Assembly: GCA_028678905.1 (NCBI GenBank)
Contig: JAJRCO010000279.1
Coordinates: 1-15,475, forward strand
Direction of reading: 5' to 3'
Length of the DNA stretch: 15,475 nucleotides
Origin: Methanomicrobiales archaeon
GTDB lineage: Archaea > Halobacteriota > Methanomicrobia > Methanomicrobiales > JACTUA01
Positions 1 to 6,751 of the stretch are shown here, piece by piece; position 1 is the stretch's first letter, and each line of letters opens with the position of its first letter. Below the pieces are notes generated by a model. That model worked only from the letters and a program-made list of their open reading frames with translations, made no database searches and was not told the origin of the DNA. The translations under genes were made by a program, and so were the position numbers.

Positions 1-951
1 CTTGCTCAGATCGCAAAATGCATCGAAGATCTAGAAAGCAAGGCCAGCGACAAAGCACGAACCAATATCCCGTTTACCGGCTGGCCAACCGACCAGGTGT
101 ATACCGAATTAAAGAACCAGCTTGAAGAAACCAGGGGAGTTCTGATCATCGTTCTTGACGAGATCGACAAGCTGGTGAAGAAAAGTGGGGATGAGACTCT
201 CTACAACCTTACCCGCATTAACTCTGATCTGGAGCGGGCACGAGTGAGCATTATCGGCATCTCCAACGATCTGCGTTTCACCGACTTTCTGGATCCTCGC
301 GTTCTCTCCTCTCTTTCAGAAGAAGAGATCGTGTTCCCCCCCTATAATGCCCCCCAGCTCTGTGATATCCTCCAGCAGCGTGCGGATATGGCGTTCAACG
401 AGGACGTGCTGGATGAGGCGGTAATACCCCTGTGCGCCGCCCTGGCCGCCCAAGAACATGGGGATGCACGAAGGGCTCTTGACCTGCTTCGTGTATCCGG
501 TGAGCTTGCGGAGAGAGAGAATGGGACCAAAGTCCTGGAACGTCACGTTAAAATGGCTCAGGACAAAATCGAAGCGGACAGCATGGTGGAGTGCATCTCC
601 ACGCTCCCCACACAGAGCAAGGCCGTCCTTTATGCGATGCTCCTGCTGGACCAGCTGGGAAAGAAGATCTTCACCAGCGGAGAGGTAGTCCAGGTGTACC
701 GTGAACTCGCGCAGGTTGTCGATCTGGATGTGCTGACTCCGCGGAGAATAACCGACCTTATCTCGGAATTGAACATGCTTGGGGTGATCACCACCCGCGT
801 CGTGAGCAGAGGGAGATATGGCAGGACCAAAGAGATCTCCATCGATGCGAATACCGGTCAGATATATGAGGTTATCTCCTCCGATCCGCGCCTGAAAGAG
901 GAAAGCTTGATGCAGATGGATATCAACCAGCTGAGGGGACTGTTCAGGTGA
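1..951 (+). CDS. orc1: ORC1-type DNA replication initiator (Orc1/Cdc6), 5'-truncated by window edge
   Basis: The reading frame is open from base 1, so the N-terminus, including the Walker A loop, lies off the left edge; 316 residues remain. The first part is the rest of an AAA+ ATPase domain. It has a FTGWPTDQVY stretch, a Walker B strand ending in LDEID (about residues 50-56 of the visible part), a sensor 1 element GISND and a sensor 2-type helix HGDARRALDLLR. The last third, after the PTQSKAVLYAML helix, resembles the winged-helix DNA-binding domain of archaeal Orc1. The family binds origin recognition boxes and loads the MCM helicase. Family length is about 400-430 residues, so roughly 100 are missing. 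A GTG at 97 could be mistaken for a start, but homologous sequence continues upstream of it. The Lrp-type gene begins 4 nt after the stop, suggesting co-transcription. Confidence 0.95.
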   Translation, partial: LAQIAKCIEDLESKASDKARTNIPFTGWPTDQVYTELKNQLEETRGVLIIVLDEIDKLVKKSGDETLYNLTRINSDLERARVSIIGISNDLRFTDFLDPRVLSSLSEEEIVFPPYNAPQLCDILQQRADMAFNEDVLDEAVIPLCAALAAQEHGDARRALDLLRVSGELAERENGTKVLERHVKMAQDKIEADSMVECISTLPTQSKAVLYAMLLLDQLGKKIFTSGEVVQVYRELAQVVDLDVLTPRRITDLISELNMLGVITTRVVSRGRYGRTKEISIDANTGQIYEVISSDPRLKEESLMQMDINQLRGLFR

Positions 952-955
952 TATA

Positions 956-1447
956 ATGGACGAAAAAGACCGCATCCTGCTGCAGGTACTGGAAGAAAAC
1001 GCCCGCATCCCCCTTCATGAAATTGCAGCAATGGCTCAGCTGTCAGAATCTGAAGTAGAGGAACGGATTCGGGAACTGGAGAAGAAAAAGATCATCCGGA
1101 AATTCACCACGGTGATCGATTGGGAGCGGGCAGGGGATGGCGAAGTGTCTGCGATCATCGATCTGAAGGTGACCCCAGAACGGGATTACGGGTATGATCG
1201 GATCGCCGAACGGATCGCTCGGTTCCGCCAGGTCAAATCGCTGCGCCTGATGAGCGGCGTCTACGATCTGCAGCTGCATGTCTCAGCTAAAAACATGCAC
1301 GAGATAGCCCGTTTTGTGTCCGAGCAGATCGCACCCATCGATCATATCCGGGAAACGGCCACCCACATTATTATGAAGACCTACAAGGAAAATGGCAACC
1401 TCTTCTACGAACGGGAGGAGGGAGAACGTCTTCCCCTGACATTCTGA
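956..1447 (+). CDS. Lrp/AsnC family transcriptional regulator
   Basis: This 163-residue protein has the two-part layout of Lrp/AsnC regulators. Residues 1-50 form a winged helix-turn-helix (DRILLQVLEENARIPLHEIA, then a recognition helix and a basic KKKIIRKF segment). Residues 63-142 form a RAM ligand-binding domain with the conserved turn LMSGVYDLQLHV at 98-109. Such proteins assemble as dimers to octamers, bind DNA and usually respond to an amino acid. An AGGTGA Shine-Dalgarno sequence overlapping the end of orc1 lies 5 nt before the ATG, which supports this start. It sits between orc1 (4-nt gap) and an aminotransferase (7-nt gap). The aminotransferase is a plausible target or effector-linked partner, but the effector cannot be read from the sequence. 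Confidence 0.93.
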   Translation: MDEKDRILLQVLEENARIPLHEIAAMAQLSESEVEERIRELEKKKIIRKFTTVIDWERAGDGEVSAIIDLKVTPERDYGYDRIAERIARFRQVKSLRLMSGVYDLQLHVSAKNMHEIARFVSEQIAPIDHIRETATHIIMKTYKENGNLFYEREEGERLPLTF

Positions 1448-1454
1448 GGACGTC

Positions 1455-2612
1455 ATGAGAGATTTCGTATCCTCCCGCGCCCGGGATATTCCTCCCTCCG
1501 GTATCAGAAAATTCTTCGATCTGCTGTTGTCCATGGAGGATGTGATCACCCTTGGAGTTGGTGAACCGGATTTTAATACCCCCTGGACGGTGTCGGAAGC
1601 GGGCATCTATGCTATAGAGCAGGGGCATACCTCGTACACATCCAACAAAGGGCTGCTCCTTCTTCGACAGCTGATCTCCCGCGATATTGGCAAACGGTTT
1701 GGGGTTGATTATGATCCGGAAGGCGAAATCCTGGTCACCAGCGGAGTTAGCGAAGGGCTCGATATCGCTCTGCGGGCAATCATTGATCCAGGGGACGAGG
1801 TGCTAGTAGCCCAGCCATGCTATGTCGCCTACGCTCCCTGTGCCACGCTGGCTGGGGGGGTGTCTGTCCCCGTTCCGTGTGACGAACGACACCACTTCCG
1901 TCTCCAACCGGATATACTGATGGAGCGGATCACCAACAAGAGCAAGGCGCTCGTGATGAACTTCCCCAATAATCCCACCGGAGCGGTGATGCAAAAGAGC
2001 CACCTGAAGGAGATCGGAGATATCGTCATCGATCACGATCTCCTCCTCATCTCAGACGAGGTCTATTCAGCCCTAACCTATGAGGGGTCTCACACCGCCA
2101 TCGCATCACTGGAGGGTCTCCGTGAGAGGACAATCACCTTAAACGGATTCTCCAAAGCATATTCGATGACTGGCTGGCGAGTAGGGTACCTGTGCGCTCC
2201 CCCCTCCCTCTGTGAGGCCGCCCTGAAAATTCATCAGTACGTGATGCTCTGCGCCCCTATCATGGCTCAGATGGCAGCAATCGAGGCGTTGCGAAATGGG
2301 GAGGAAGACAAAAATCGCATGGTGCGGGAATATCTGCTACGGAGAAACCTGTTCGTGGAAGGCCTGAACCGCATCGGGCTTCCCTGCCACACTCCGGAGG
2401 GGGCATTCTATGCCTTCCCCTCCGTGGAAAAAACGGGGCTGGACGATATCACCTTTGCGGAACGCCTTCTCGCCGAGCAACACGTCGCCGTGGTCCCGGG
2501 ATCAGTATTTGGGGGAGCAGGAGCAGGATACCTGCGCTGTGCGTACGCGGTGTCCCGTGAACATCTGATCGAGGCGCTGAAACGAATGGAAGCGTTTATC
2601 CATGGGCTCTGA
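1455..2612 (+). CDS. PLP-dependent class I/II aminotransferase (aspartate aminotransferase-like)
   Basis: The 385-residue protein is a fold-type I aminotransferase of normal length. Visible signatures are GEPDFNTP (36-43), NNPTGA (172-177), DEVY (201-204, pyridine-ring Asp and Tyr), SKAYSMTGWRVGY (233-245, with K234 as the predicted Schiff-base lysine and R242 contacting the phosphate) and R361 in YLRCAY, the predicted carboxylate-binding arginine. It should move an amino group between an amino acid and a 2-oxo acid in the cytoplasm. Aspartate is the commonest annotation for this archaeal group, but aromatic or branched-chain substrates cannot be excluded. A GAGGA sequence lies just before the ATG. 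The upstream Lrp-type gene is 7 nt away, so the pair is probably co-transcribed. It is followed by the large gene-free region. Confidence 0.93.
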   Translation: MRDFVSSRARDIPPSGIRKFFDLLLSMEDVITLGVGEPDFNTPWTVSEAGIYAIEQGHTSYTSNKGLLLLRQLISRDIGKRFGVDYDPEGEILVTSGVSEGLDIALRAIIDPGDEVLVAQPCYVAYAPCATLAGGVSVPVPCDERHHFRLQPDILMERITNKSKALVMNFPNNPTGAVMQKSHLKEIGDIVIDHDLLLISDEVYSALTYEGSHTAIASLEGLRERTITLNGFSKAYSMTGWRVGYLCAPPSLCEAALKIHQYVMLCAPIMAQMAAIEALRNGEEDKNRMVREYLLRRNLFVEGLNRIGLPCHTPEGAFYAFPSVEKTGLDDITFAERLLAEQHVAVVPGSVFGGAGAGYLRCAYAVSREHLIEALKRMEAFIHGL

Positions 2613-2698
2613 ATGCCTCCACCTCTCCAGGTGATAAACTATCGCTTTTGTATCCGGCGAACCAGTAGACCAGAATCTCACTTTGGGGCTGCCGGGAA

Positions 2699-2720
2699 CC
2701 CCTTTATTTCCAGTGGAGAA
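2699..2720 (-). other. Candidate origin recognition box (ORB-like element)
   Basis: On the minus strand the sequence reads CTCCACTGGAAA followed directly by TAAAGGGG. That is a short dyad centred on CCACTGG, then an A-rich spacer and a G-run. Archaeal ORBs bound by Orc1/Cdc6 have this build: a TTCCAsTGGAAA-type dyad and, a few bases on, a run of Gs on one side. No other TTCCAGTGGA-type match was found on either strand in this window. It lies about 1.75 kb downstream of the orc1 stop and about 55 bp from an AT-rich tract. The match is by eye against the general consensus, not a scored search. Confidence 0.45.
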
Positions 2721-2744
2721 TGTCTGACAGAGGACTGCCAGATA

Positions 2745-2759
2745 CCCCCCGCACAGGAA
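2745..2759 (-). other. Weak second ORB-like half element with G6 run
   Basis: Read on the minus strand this is TTCCTGTGC followed by GGGGGG. The first eight bases differ from the mini-ORB core TTCCAGTG at one position, and the G-run has the same orientation as in the stronger candidate 25 bp away. The second half of the dyad and the normal spacer are missing, so this may be chance. It is also part of an imperfect palindrome ACAGG-AA-CCTGT on the plus strand. Confidence 0.2.
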
Positions 2760-2800
2760 CCTGTTACCTCAAGGGACTAAAATTCTCTTCCGGATCAGAA

Positions 2801-2815
2801 GAAAAATTTTATAAC
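2801..2815 (+). promoter_or_regulatory. Archaeal BRE/TATA promoter inside the gene-free region
   Basis: The sequence GAAAAATTTTATAACG has a purine-rich BRE-like part followed by TTTTATAA, close to the archaeal consensus. Transcription would be expected to start about 25 nt downstream, near 2838, immediately before the paired hairpins at 2851-2900. No convincing protein starts there, and purA begins about 370 nt further on. It may therefore drive a non-coding RNA or a long purA leader. The same AT-rich tract could instead serve as a DNA-unwinding element. Confidence 0.4.
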
Positions 2816-2850
2816 GTACCCAGCAGGATTATGTGGAACTCCCAGGTGGC

Positions 2851-2900
2851 TCCCTCGTACTCCTCGCTTCCCTCATCATGTTACGTGAGTATGAGGGAAG
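2851..2900 (+). repeat. Two mutually exclusive hairpins sharing one arm
   Basis: Stem A pairs 2851-2862 with 2887-2898 (12 bp including one G-U, 24-nt loop). Stem B pairs 2867-2876 with 2891-2900 (10 bp, no mismatch, 14-nt loop). The two left arms are near-copies of each other (CTCCCTCGT and CTTCCCTCAT), and both compete for the same right arm, GTATGAGGGA. Only one stem can form at a time. They start about 13 nt after the transcription start predicted from the TATA motif at 2808-2814. Confidence 0.5.
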
Positions 2901-3166
2901 TAGCCGACACCGTTCTCCATTCTTGTATATGATGTTGAGGCTCTCTCTGCGGGAAGAGCTAGGTGGGTATGGGCAATTTTGCGGGGTGTATCCTGATGAA
3001 TCTTTGCGCCGATAGCGGGCAGACTGGAACACTCCACAATCTTTTACGGATGAATGGGTGACAATAGCCGGCAGGATACGGGACCACATACCGAAATTCT
3101 ATGGTCCGTTGTTGCCCCAGCGATTATGAGGAGGATGCATGACAGACGGATGGCACCCTGATGATA

Positions 3167-3180
3167 AACCTTTATTGCCT
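3167..3180 (+). promoter_or_regulatory. Possible purA promoter (weak TATA-like element)
   Basis: AAACCTTTATTG lies about 35 nt before the purA ATG. A start 25 nt downstream would leave a leader of about 10 nt, which agrees with the absence of a Shine-Dalgarno sequence before purA. The match to the TATA consensus is modest. Confidence 0.3.
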
Positions 3181-3207
3181 CGATAACCCACATAGCATGG
3201 TTAAGTA

Positions 3208-4218
3208 ATGACCTGTATAGTCGTTGTAGGTGGATTCTTTGGAGATGAGGGGAAGGGTAAGATCGTTGCACATATTGCGCATCGGGATAAACCGGCCATC
3301 ATCTCCCGTGGTGGAGTAGGCCCCAATGCCGGACATACAGTCACTGTTGGAGATAAGGCCTATGGGGTACGGATGGTGCCCTCCGGTTTTGTGTATCCGG
3401 GTGCACGCCTGTTTATCGGGACGGGGGTGCTCGTCGATCCGCGGGTTTTCCTGCATGAGGTAGAACTCCTGGGAGTCGGTGGACGGACCTTCGTGGACGG
3501 ACGGTGCGGGATCATCGAGGAATCCCACATTCAGCGGGATAAGAAAGACGAACATCTCGCAAAGACCATCGGGAGCACCGGGACCGGATGCGGTCCCGCC
3601 AACGCAGACCGGGTATTGCGGATTGCCCGCCAAGCCAAGGATGTACCCGAACTGAAAGATTTTCTTATCGATGTTCCTCTGGAAATTAATCGGGCTCTGA
3701 AGGCGGAGGAATGTGTCATCCTGGAAGGATCTCAGGGATTTGGGATATCGCTTTTCTTTGGTACCTATCCCTATGTCACCAGTAAGGACACCTCGGCCTC
3801 CCAGATCGCTGCAGACAACGGGGTGGGCCCCACCAACATAGACGACGTGATGGTGGTGTTCAAGGCATATCCCACCCGGGTGGGAGAAGGACCCTTCTCC
3901 ACCGAAATGTCCATGGAAACTTCGAAGGAAAAAGGGATTGAGGAGTTCGGGACTGTGACCCACCGTCCCCGCCGCATCGGAAAATGGGATTCGAAGCTGG
4001 CGCAGTATTCGGTGATGGTGAATGGGGCCACCCAGGCCGCGATCACCGGCATCGATCGGGTGGACAAAGGCTGTTATGGGGCCACCCGTTATGACCAGCT
4101 CTCCAGAACTGCCCGTGAATTCGTCGATATGGTGGAGGAGGATATCCAGATACCGGTAACCCTCATCTCCACCGGCCCAGACGTCTCCCATATCATCGAC
4201 CTGAGGGATGAAGTATGA
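3208..4218 (+). CDS. purA: Adenylosuccinate synthetase, short archaeal form
   Basis: The enzyme joins IMP and aspartate using GTP, the first of two steps from IMP to AMP, in the cytoplasm. The N-terminus starts directly with the phosphate-binding loop GDEGKGK at residues 12-18, with D13 as predicted catalytic base. It continues with GPNAGHTV (H43), GTGCGPA (125-131), EGSQG (173-177), a TSKDTSAS segment (191-198), TRVGEGPF (223-230) and RPRRIGKWD (253-261). At 336 residues it is about 100 shorter than bacterial PurA, as known for archaeal orthologues, so this is not a truncation. No Shine-Dalgarno sequence precedes the ATG, and a weak TATA-like motif 35 nt upstream suggests a near-leaderless message. 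It opens a tight seven-gene run and overlaps the next start by 4 nt (ATGA). Confidence 0.97.
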   Translation: MTCIVVVGGFFGDEGKGKIVAHIAHRDKPAIISRGGVGPNAGHTVTVGDKAYGVRMVPSGFVYPGARLFIGTGVLVDPRVFLHEVELLGVGGRTFVDGRCGIIEESHIQRDKKDEHLAKTIGSTGTGCGPANADRVLRIARQAKDVPELKDFLIDVPLEINRALKAEECVILEGSQGFGISLFFGTYPYVTSKDTSASQIAADNGVGPTNIDDVMVVFKAYPTRVGEGPFSTEMSMETSKEKGIEEFGTVTHRPRRIGKWDSKLAQYSVMVNGATQAAITGIDRVDKGCYGATRYDQLSRTAREFVDMVEEDIQIPVTLISTGPDVSHIIDLRDEV

Positions 4219-4400
4219 GACGGAAACTTCTCGATATCCTGTGCTGCCCGGTCTGCAAGGGGGAGCTCACCTTGAATGTTGTGGAGGAGAACGATGTGGA
4301 GATCGTGGAGGGATCCCTGAGGTGCGGGACCTGCCGGGTGGAGTATCCTATTATTGATGGTATACCCAATCTGCTCCCTCCAGAAGCGGAGGATTCGTAA
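4215..4400 (+). CDS. Trm112-like small zinc-ribbon protein
   Basis: This 61-residue protein has two cysteine pairs, CPVC at 11-14 and CGTC at 37-40, which predict one zinc site. It ends in YPIIDGIPNLLPPEA, the typical C-terminal signature of the Trm112/UPF0434 family. Trm112 proteins bind and stabilise S-adenosylmethionine-dependent methyltransferases acting on tRNA, rRNA and release factor. Archaeal Trm112 serves several partners. No methyltransferase gene is adjacent here, so the partner must be elsewhere. The start overlaps the purA stop (ATGA), and GAGG lies 8 nt before it, arguing for coupled translation. The zinc-ribbon assignment is firm; the role as methyltransferase activator is by family. 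Confidence 0.85.
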   Translation: MRRKLLDILCCPVCKGELTLNVVEENDVEIVEGSLRCGTCRVEYPIIDGIPNLLPPEAEDS

Positions 4401-4405
4401 TAACT

Positions 4406-4942
4406 ATGGTCGTCGTAGAAATCTACATCAACAGACGGGGAATAAATACCATCGAAGTACCCCGCCAGATTGAGGTGGTATCCGGGGAAACCCTGGTCCT
4501 GAAATTCATCAACAGGGGGGGCCATCCCACTCACGTATCGATATCGGCCACCAATTCCCAGTTGTACACCTCTTTTATTCAGGAAAACCTGTATGTGGAG
4601 GATGTGCTGGAATACCCGATTCCGATGAAGGAGGGCCCCTATGCCGGAGTATTCGACATGGAAGTAGTCACCGGCTATGGCACGAAAAAGACGGCGTTTA
4701 AGGTTTTCGTGACCAAAAAATGCGAAACTCCTCCAGAGGCACCCGCTAAAGAAAAGAAGGAACGATCGAAACCCGGTCGCCTGCTGCCTCTGGCAGTCAT
4801 GGGTCTGGGTGTCCTGTTCTACCTCTCCTGGGTCTTCATCCGAATGAATTCTCTGTTCGAGACCGATCTGGTCAATGGCATCGGGTTCATCCTCGTACTG
4901 GGCGGTGCCGCGCTCGCATGGTACTACCGGGGCTCATCGTAG
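4406..4942 (+). CDS. Unrecognised membrane-anchored protein: beta-rich domain plus two C-terminal helices
   Basis: I do not recognise the 178-residue protein. Residues 1-105 alternate short hydrophobic strands and turns (VVVEIYINRRG, IEVVSGETLVLKFINRGG, HVSISATN, GVFDMEVVTGYG, AFKVFVTKK). This looks like an all-beta, cupredoxin- or Ig-like sandwich, but no metal-ligand set is obvious. Residues 106-124 are a Pro/Lys/Glu-rich linker. Two hydrophobic helices follow, at about 126-145 and 157-173, with a short loop. There is no N-terminal signal peptide, so the beta domain is probably cytoplasmic. A GGAGGA sequence lies 13 nt before the ATG. The 3' end overlaps cbiB by 25 nt in another frame, indicating co-expression with this corrinoid gene, but a role in that pathway is not shown. 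Confidence 0.8.
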   Translation: MVVVEIYINRRGINTIEVPRQIEVVSGETLVLKFINRGGHPTHVSISATNSQLYTSFIQENLYVEDVLEYPIPMKEGPYAGVFDMEVVTGYGTKKTAFKVFVTKKCETPPEAPAKEKKERSKPGRLLPLAVMGLGVLFYLSWVFIRMNSLFETDLVNGIGFILVLGGAALAWYYRGSS

Positions 4943-5850
4943 CTCTCTCCCTTCTCATCGATCGCGTGGTAGGGGATCCTCGCACATCTCTCCATCCAGT
5001 GGCTGTCCTGGGCAGATTTATCGGATGGTGGGGGCGACCGGACCACTATCCGTCAAGATTGCAACGATTTGCCGGGGTGGCCTTATGGGCCTGTACCGTC
5101 CTTCTTTTCTCCCTTCCCTTCCTGCTGTTCGAACAACTTGTTCCCTGGTATATCCTGCTTATCGGAGGTCCTTTCCTCCTGAAGATCTGCATGGCCTGGA
5201 GATCTCTTGAAGATCATGTCCGGGCGGTAACCCTGGCACTAGAAGGAGGGCTTGATGCAGGCAGAGAAAAGGTAGCCATGATGGTCAGCCGGGATCCATC
5301 GAGCCTCAACCAGGAACAGGTCCTCTCTGCGGCCTATGAATCCGTCTCGGAAAATCTGGTCGACAGCGTCATCGCCCCGCTCTTTTATTTCGGTGTTGGA
5401 GAACTGTTCGGAGCCGGTCTGGCTCTCGCGGCGGCATATCGAGCGGCCAATACGATGGATGCGATGCTGGGATACCGGGATGAACGCACCCGGCTGGGAT
5501 GGTGGCCGGCCCGGGCAGACGATTTACTGGGATACCTTCCGGCCCGGATCAGTGGCGTCGTGCTGCTGTTGTATTTCTCGGTGCAAGGGAGAGGACAGGC
5601 CGCTTATAGGGCTCTGAAATCCGACGCCCATAAGAGACCGGGTGTGAATGGGGGGATCCCCCTGGCCCTGATTGCGGGGGGCACTGGCGTGGTTTTCGAA
5701 AAACCAGGCGTGTACCGGATGGGCCAACCCGGGATCACGCTCGATTACGGCGGGGGCCGGGTGATATGGGCGGTAAGGGCGACGGTGCTGATCTTCTCGG
5801 CTATCCTCATCGCCGCATTATGTTTATTGCGCCCTTTCACCAATATGTGA
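4918..5850 (+). CDS. cbiB: Adenosylcobinamide-phosphate synthase (CbiB/CobD)
   Basis: This integral membrane protein of 310 residues makes adenosylcobinamide phosphate from adenosylcobyric acid and an aminopropanol phosphate in cobamide (vitamin B12) synthesis. Methanogens need cobamides for their methyltransferases. Family marks are DRVVGDP with LHPVAVLGR (15-33), ESVSENLVDSVIAPLFYF (141-158), NTMDAMLGYR (178-187), ARADDLLGYLPAR (198-210) and DAHKRPGVNGG (236-246). The last segment differs from the common PSPNSG/A form but keeps the Asn. Hydrophobic segments occur near 2-14, 52-90, 150-175, 210-222 and 286-304. It starts inside the 3' end of the preceding gene (25-nt overlap), and pdxS begins 4 nt after its stop, so it is in the middle of an operon. 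Confidence 0.94.
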   Translation: MVLPGLIVALSLLIDRVVGDPRTSLHPVAVLGRFIGWWGRPDHYPSRLQRFAGVALWACTVLLFSLPFLLFEQLVPWYILLIGGPFLLKICMAWRSLEDHVRAVTLALEGGLDAGREKVAMMVSRDPSSLNQEQVLSAAYESVSENLVDSVIAPLFYFGVGELFGAGLALAAAYRAANTMDAMLGYRDERTRLGWWPARADDLLGYLPARISGVVLLLYFSVQGRGQAAYRALKSDAHKRPGVNGGIPLALIAGGTGVVFEKPGVYRMGQPGITLDYGGGRVIWAVRATVLIFSAILIAALCLLRPFTNM

Positions 5851-5854
5851 GCAC

Positions 5855-6751
5855 ATGGATCTCAAAGACTTGCGGTTCGGCACGGAGCTTCTGAAAAGAG
5901 GATTTGCATCCATGCAGAAAGGGGGCGTGATCATGGATGTGACCACGGCCGAGCAGGCAAAGATTGCGGAATCTGCCGGGGCGGTGGCCGTGATGGCGCT
6001 GGAACGGGTGCCGGCCGATATACGCAAGGCAGGAGGTGTAGCCCGCATGGCCGATCCGCAACGAATTGTCGAGATCATGGGGATGGTCAGCATTCCGGTG
6101 ATGGCCAAGGTCCGGATTGGGCATTTCGTCGAAGCCCAAACACTCCAGGTTCTCGGTGTAGACATGATCGATGAAAGCGAGGTACTGACACCAGCGGACG
6201 AACAGTACCATATCGATAAGAAAAAGTTTACTATCCCCTTCGTGTGTGGTGCCCGGGACCTGGGTGAGGCCCTGCGCAGGATAGAAGAAGGGGCCGCCAT
6301 GATCCGGACAAAAGGAGAGGCCGGAACCGGGAATGTGGTGGAGGCGGTCAGACATATGAGAGCTATAATGGGGGCCATACGCGCTCTGCGGGGGATGGAT
6401 CGCCAGGAACTCTCCGACTATGCCCGGGATATCGAGGCCCCTGCTCCCCTGGTCTTCGAATGTGCGGAGCGTGGCCGTCTCCCGGTGGTGAACTTCTCTG
6501 CGGGCGGTATCGCAACTCCTGCCGATGCGGCCATGATGATGCAGCTGGGAGCAGATGGGGTGTTTGTGGGGTCCGGGATTTTTAAATCCTCTCAGCCGGA
6601 ACGGATGGCGAAGGCAATCGTGGGGGCAGTGCACCACTTCCATGAACCTGAGGTCATCGCGGAGGTAAGCAAAGGGCTGGGGGAGGCAATGCCGGGGCTC
6701 GATATCCACACACTCCGCGAGGACGAGGTGCTGCAGTACCGTGGCCGTTAG
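5855..6751 (+). CDS. pdxS: Pyridoxal 5'-phosphate synthase, PdxS subunit
   Basis: PdxS is the (beta/alpha)8-barrel synthase of the DXP-independent pathway. It builds pyridoxal phosphate from ribose 5-phosphate, glyceraldehyde 3-phosphate and ammonia supplied by PdxT. The 298 residues match the usual length and the sequence is highly typical. It has GGVIMDVTTAEQAKIAE (23-39, D28), ALERVPADIRKAGGVARM (48-65), MAKVRIGHFVEAQ (83-95, K85 the first Schiff-base lysine) and MIRTKGEAGTGN (149-160, K153 the second lysine). All catalytic residues are present. The start lies 4 nt after the cbiB stop. The 3' end overlaps pdxT by 11 nt, which fits 1:1 production of the two subunits. Confidence 0.98.
   Translation: MDLKDLRFGTELLKRGFASMQKGGVIMDVTTAEQAKIAESAGAVAVMALERVPADIRKAGGVARMADPQRIVEIMGMVSIPVMAKVRIGHFVEAQTLQVLGVDMIDESEVLTPADEQYHIDKKKFTIPFVCGARDLGEALRRIEEGAAMIRTKGEAGTGNVVEAVRHMRAIMGAIRALRGMDRQELSDYARDIEAPAPLVFECAERGRLPVVNFSAGGIATPADAAMMMQLGADGVFVGSGIFKSSQPERMAKAIVGAVHHFHEPEVIAEVSKGLGEAMPGLDIHTLREDEVLQYRGR

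Larger units (their letters stand above)
2613..3207. other. 595-nt gene-free region: possible replication-origin and/or ncRNA locus
   Basis: This is the longest stretch without a convincing gene. Short open frames of 60-86 codons exist on both strands. They have low-complexity or arginine/serine-rich translations, overlap each other and resemble no family I know, so I do not call them. Structured elements, in order, are an ORB-like dyad plus G-run on the minus strand (2699-2720), a weaker G-run element (2745-2759), an AT-rich tract with a strong TATA motif (2776-2815), a pair of competing hairpins (2851-2900) and a weak TATA-like motif just before purA. No tRNA, and no RNase P or SRP RNA signature, was found. 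Confidence 0.6.

Noticed and set aside
316..1008. Long minus-strand frame (230 codons) opposite orc1
   Set aside because: It lies antisense to a gene with clear AAA+ motifs and has a composition typical of an antisense shadow in GC-rich DNA.
2720..3015. Plus-strand small frames (2720-2932, 70 codons; 2833-3015, 60 codons) in the gene-free region
   Set aside because: The translations resemble no family, the frames overlap each other, and no ribosome-binding site supports them. The second begins near the predicted transcription start and spans the hairpins, so a leaderless small protein cannot be fully excluded.
2985..3060. C/D box sRNA suggested by TGATGA-like C boxes at about 2994 and 3157
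   Set aside because: No CTGA D box lies at the right distance after either, and no K-turn-forming terminal stem was seen.
2829..3089. Minus-strand 86-codon frame in the gene-free region
   Set aside because: It is rich in Arg, Ser and Pro as expected from random sequence, antisense to the hairpin region, and without a promoter or ribosome-binding site.
3172..4191. Long minus-strand frame (339 codons) opposite purA
   Set aside because: It is an antisense shadow: His-, Gly- and Pro-rich without domain motifs, while purA on the other strand is complete and highly conserved.
5837..6709. Long minus-strand frame (290 codons) opposite pdxS
   Set aside because: It is an antisense shadow of a strongly conserved gene and has no recognisable domain.
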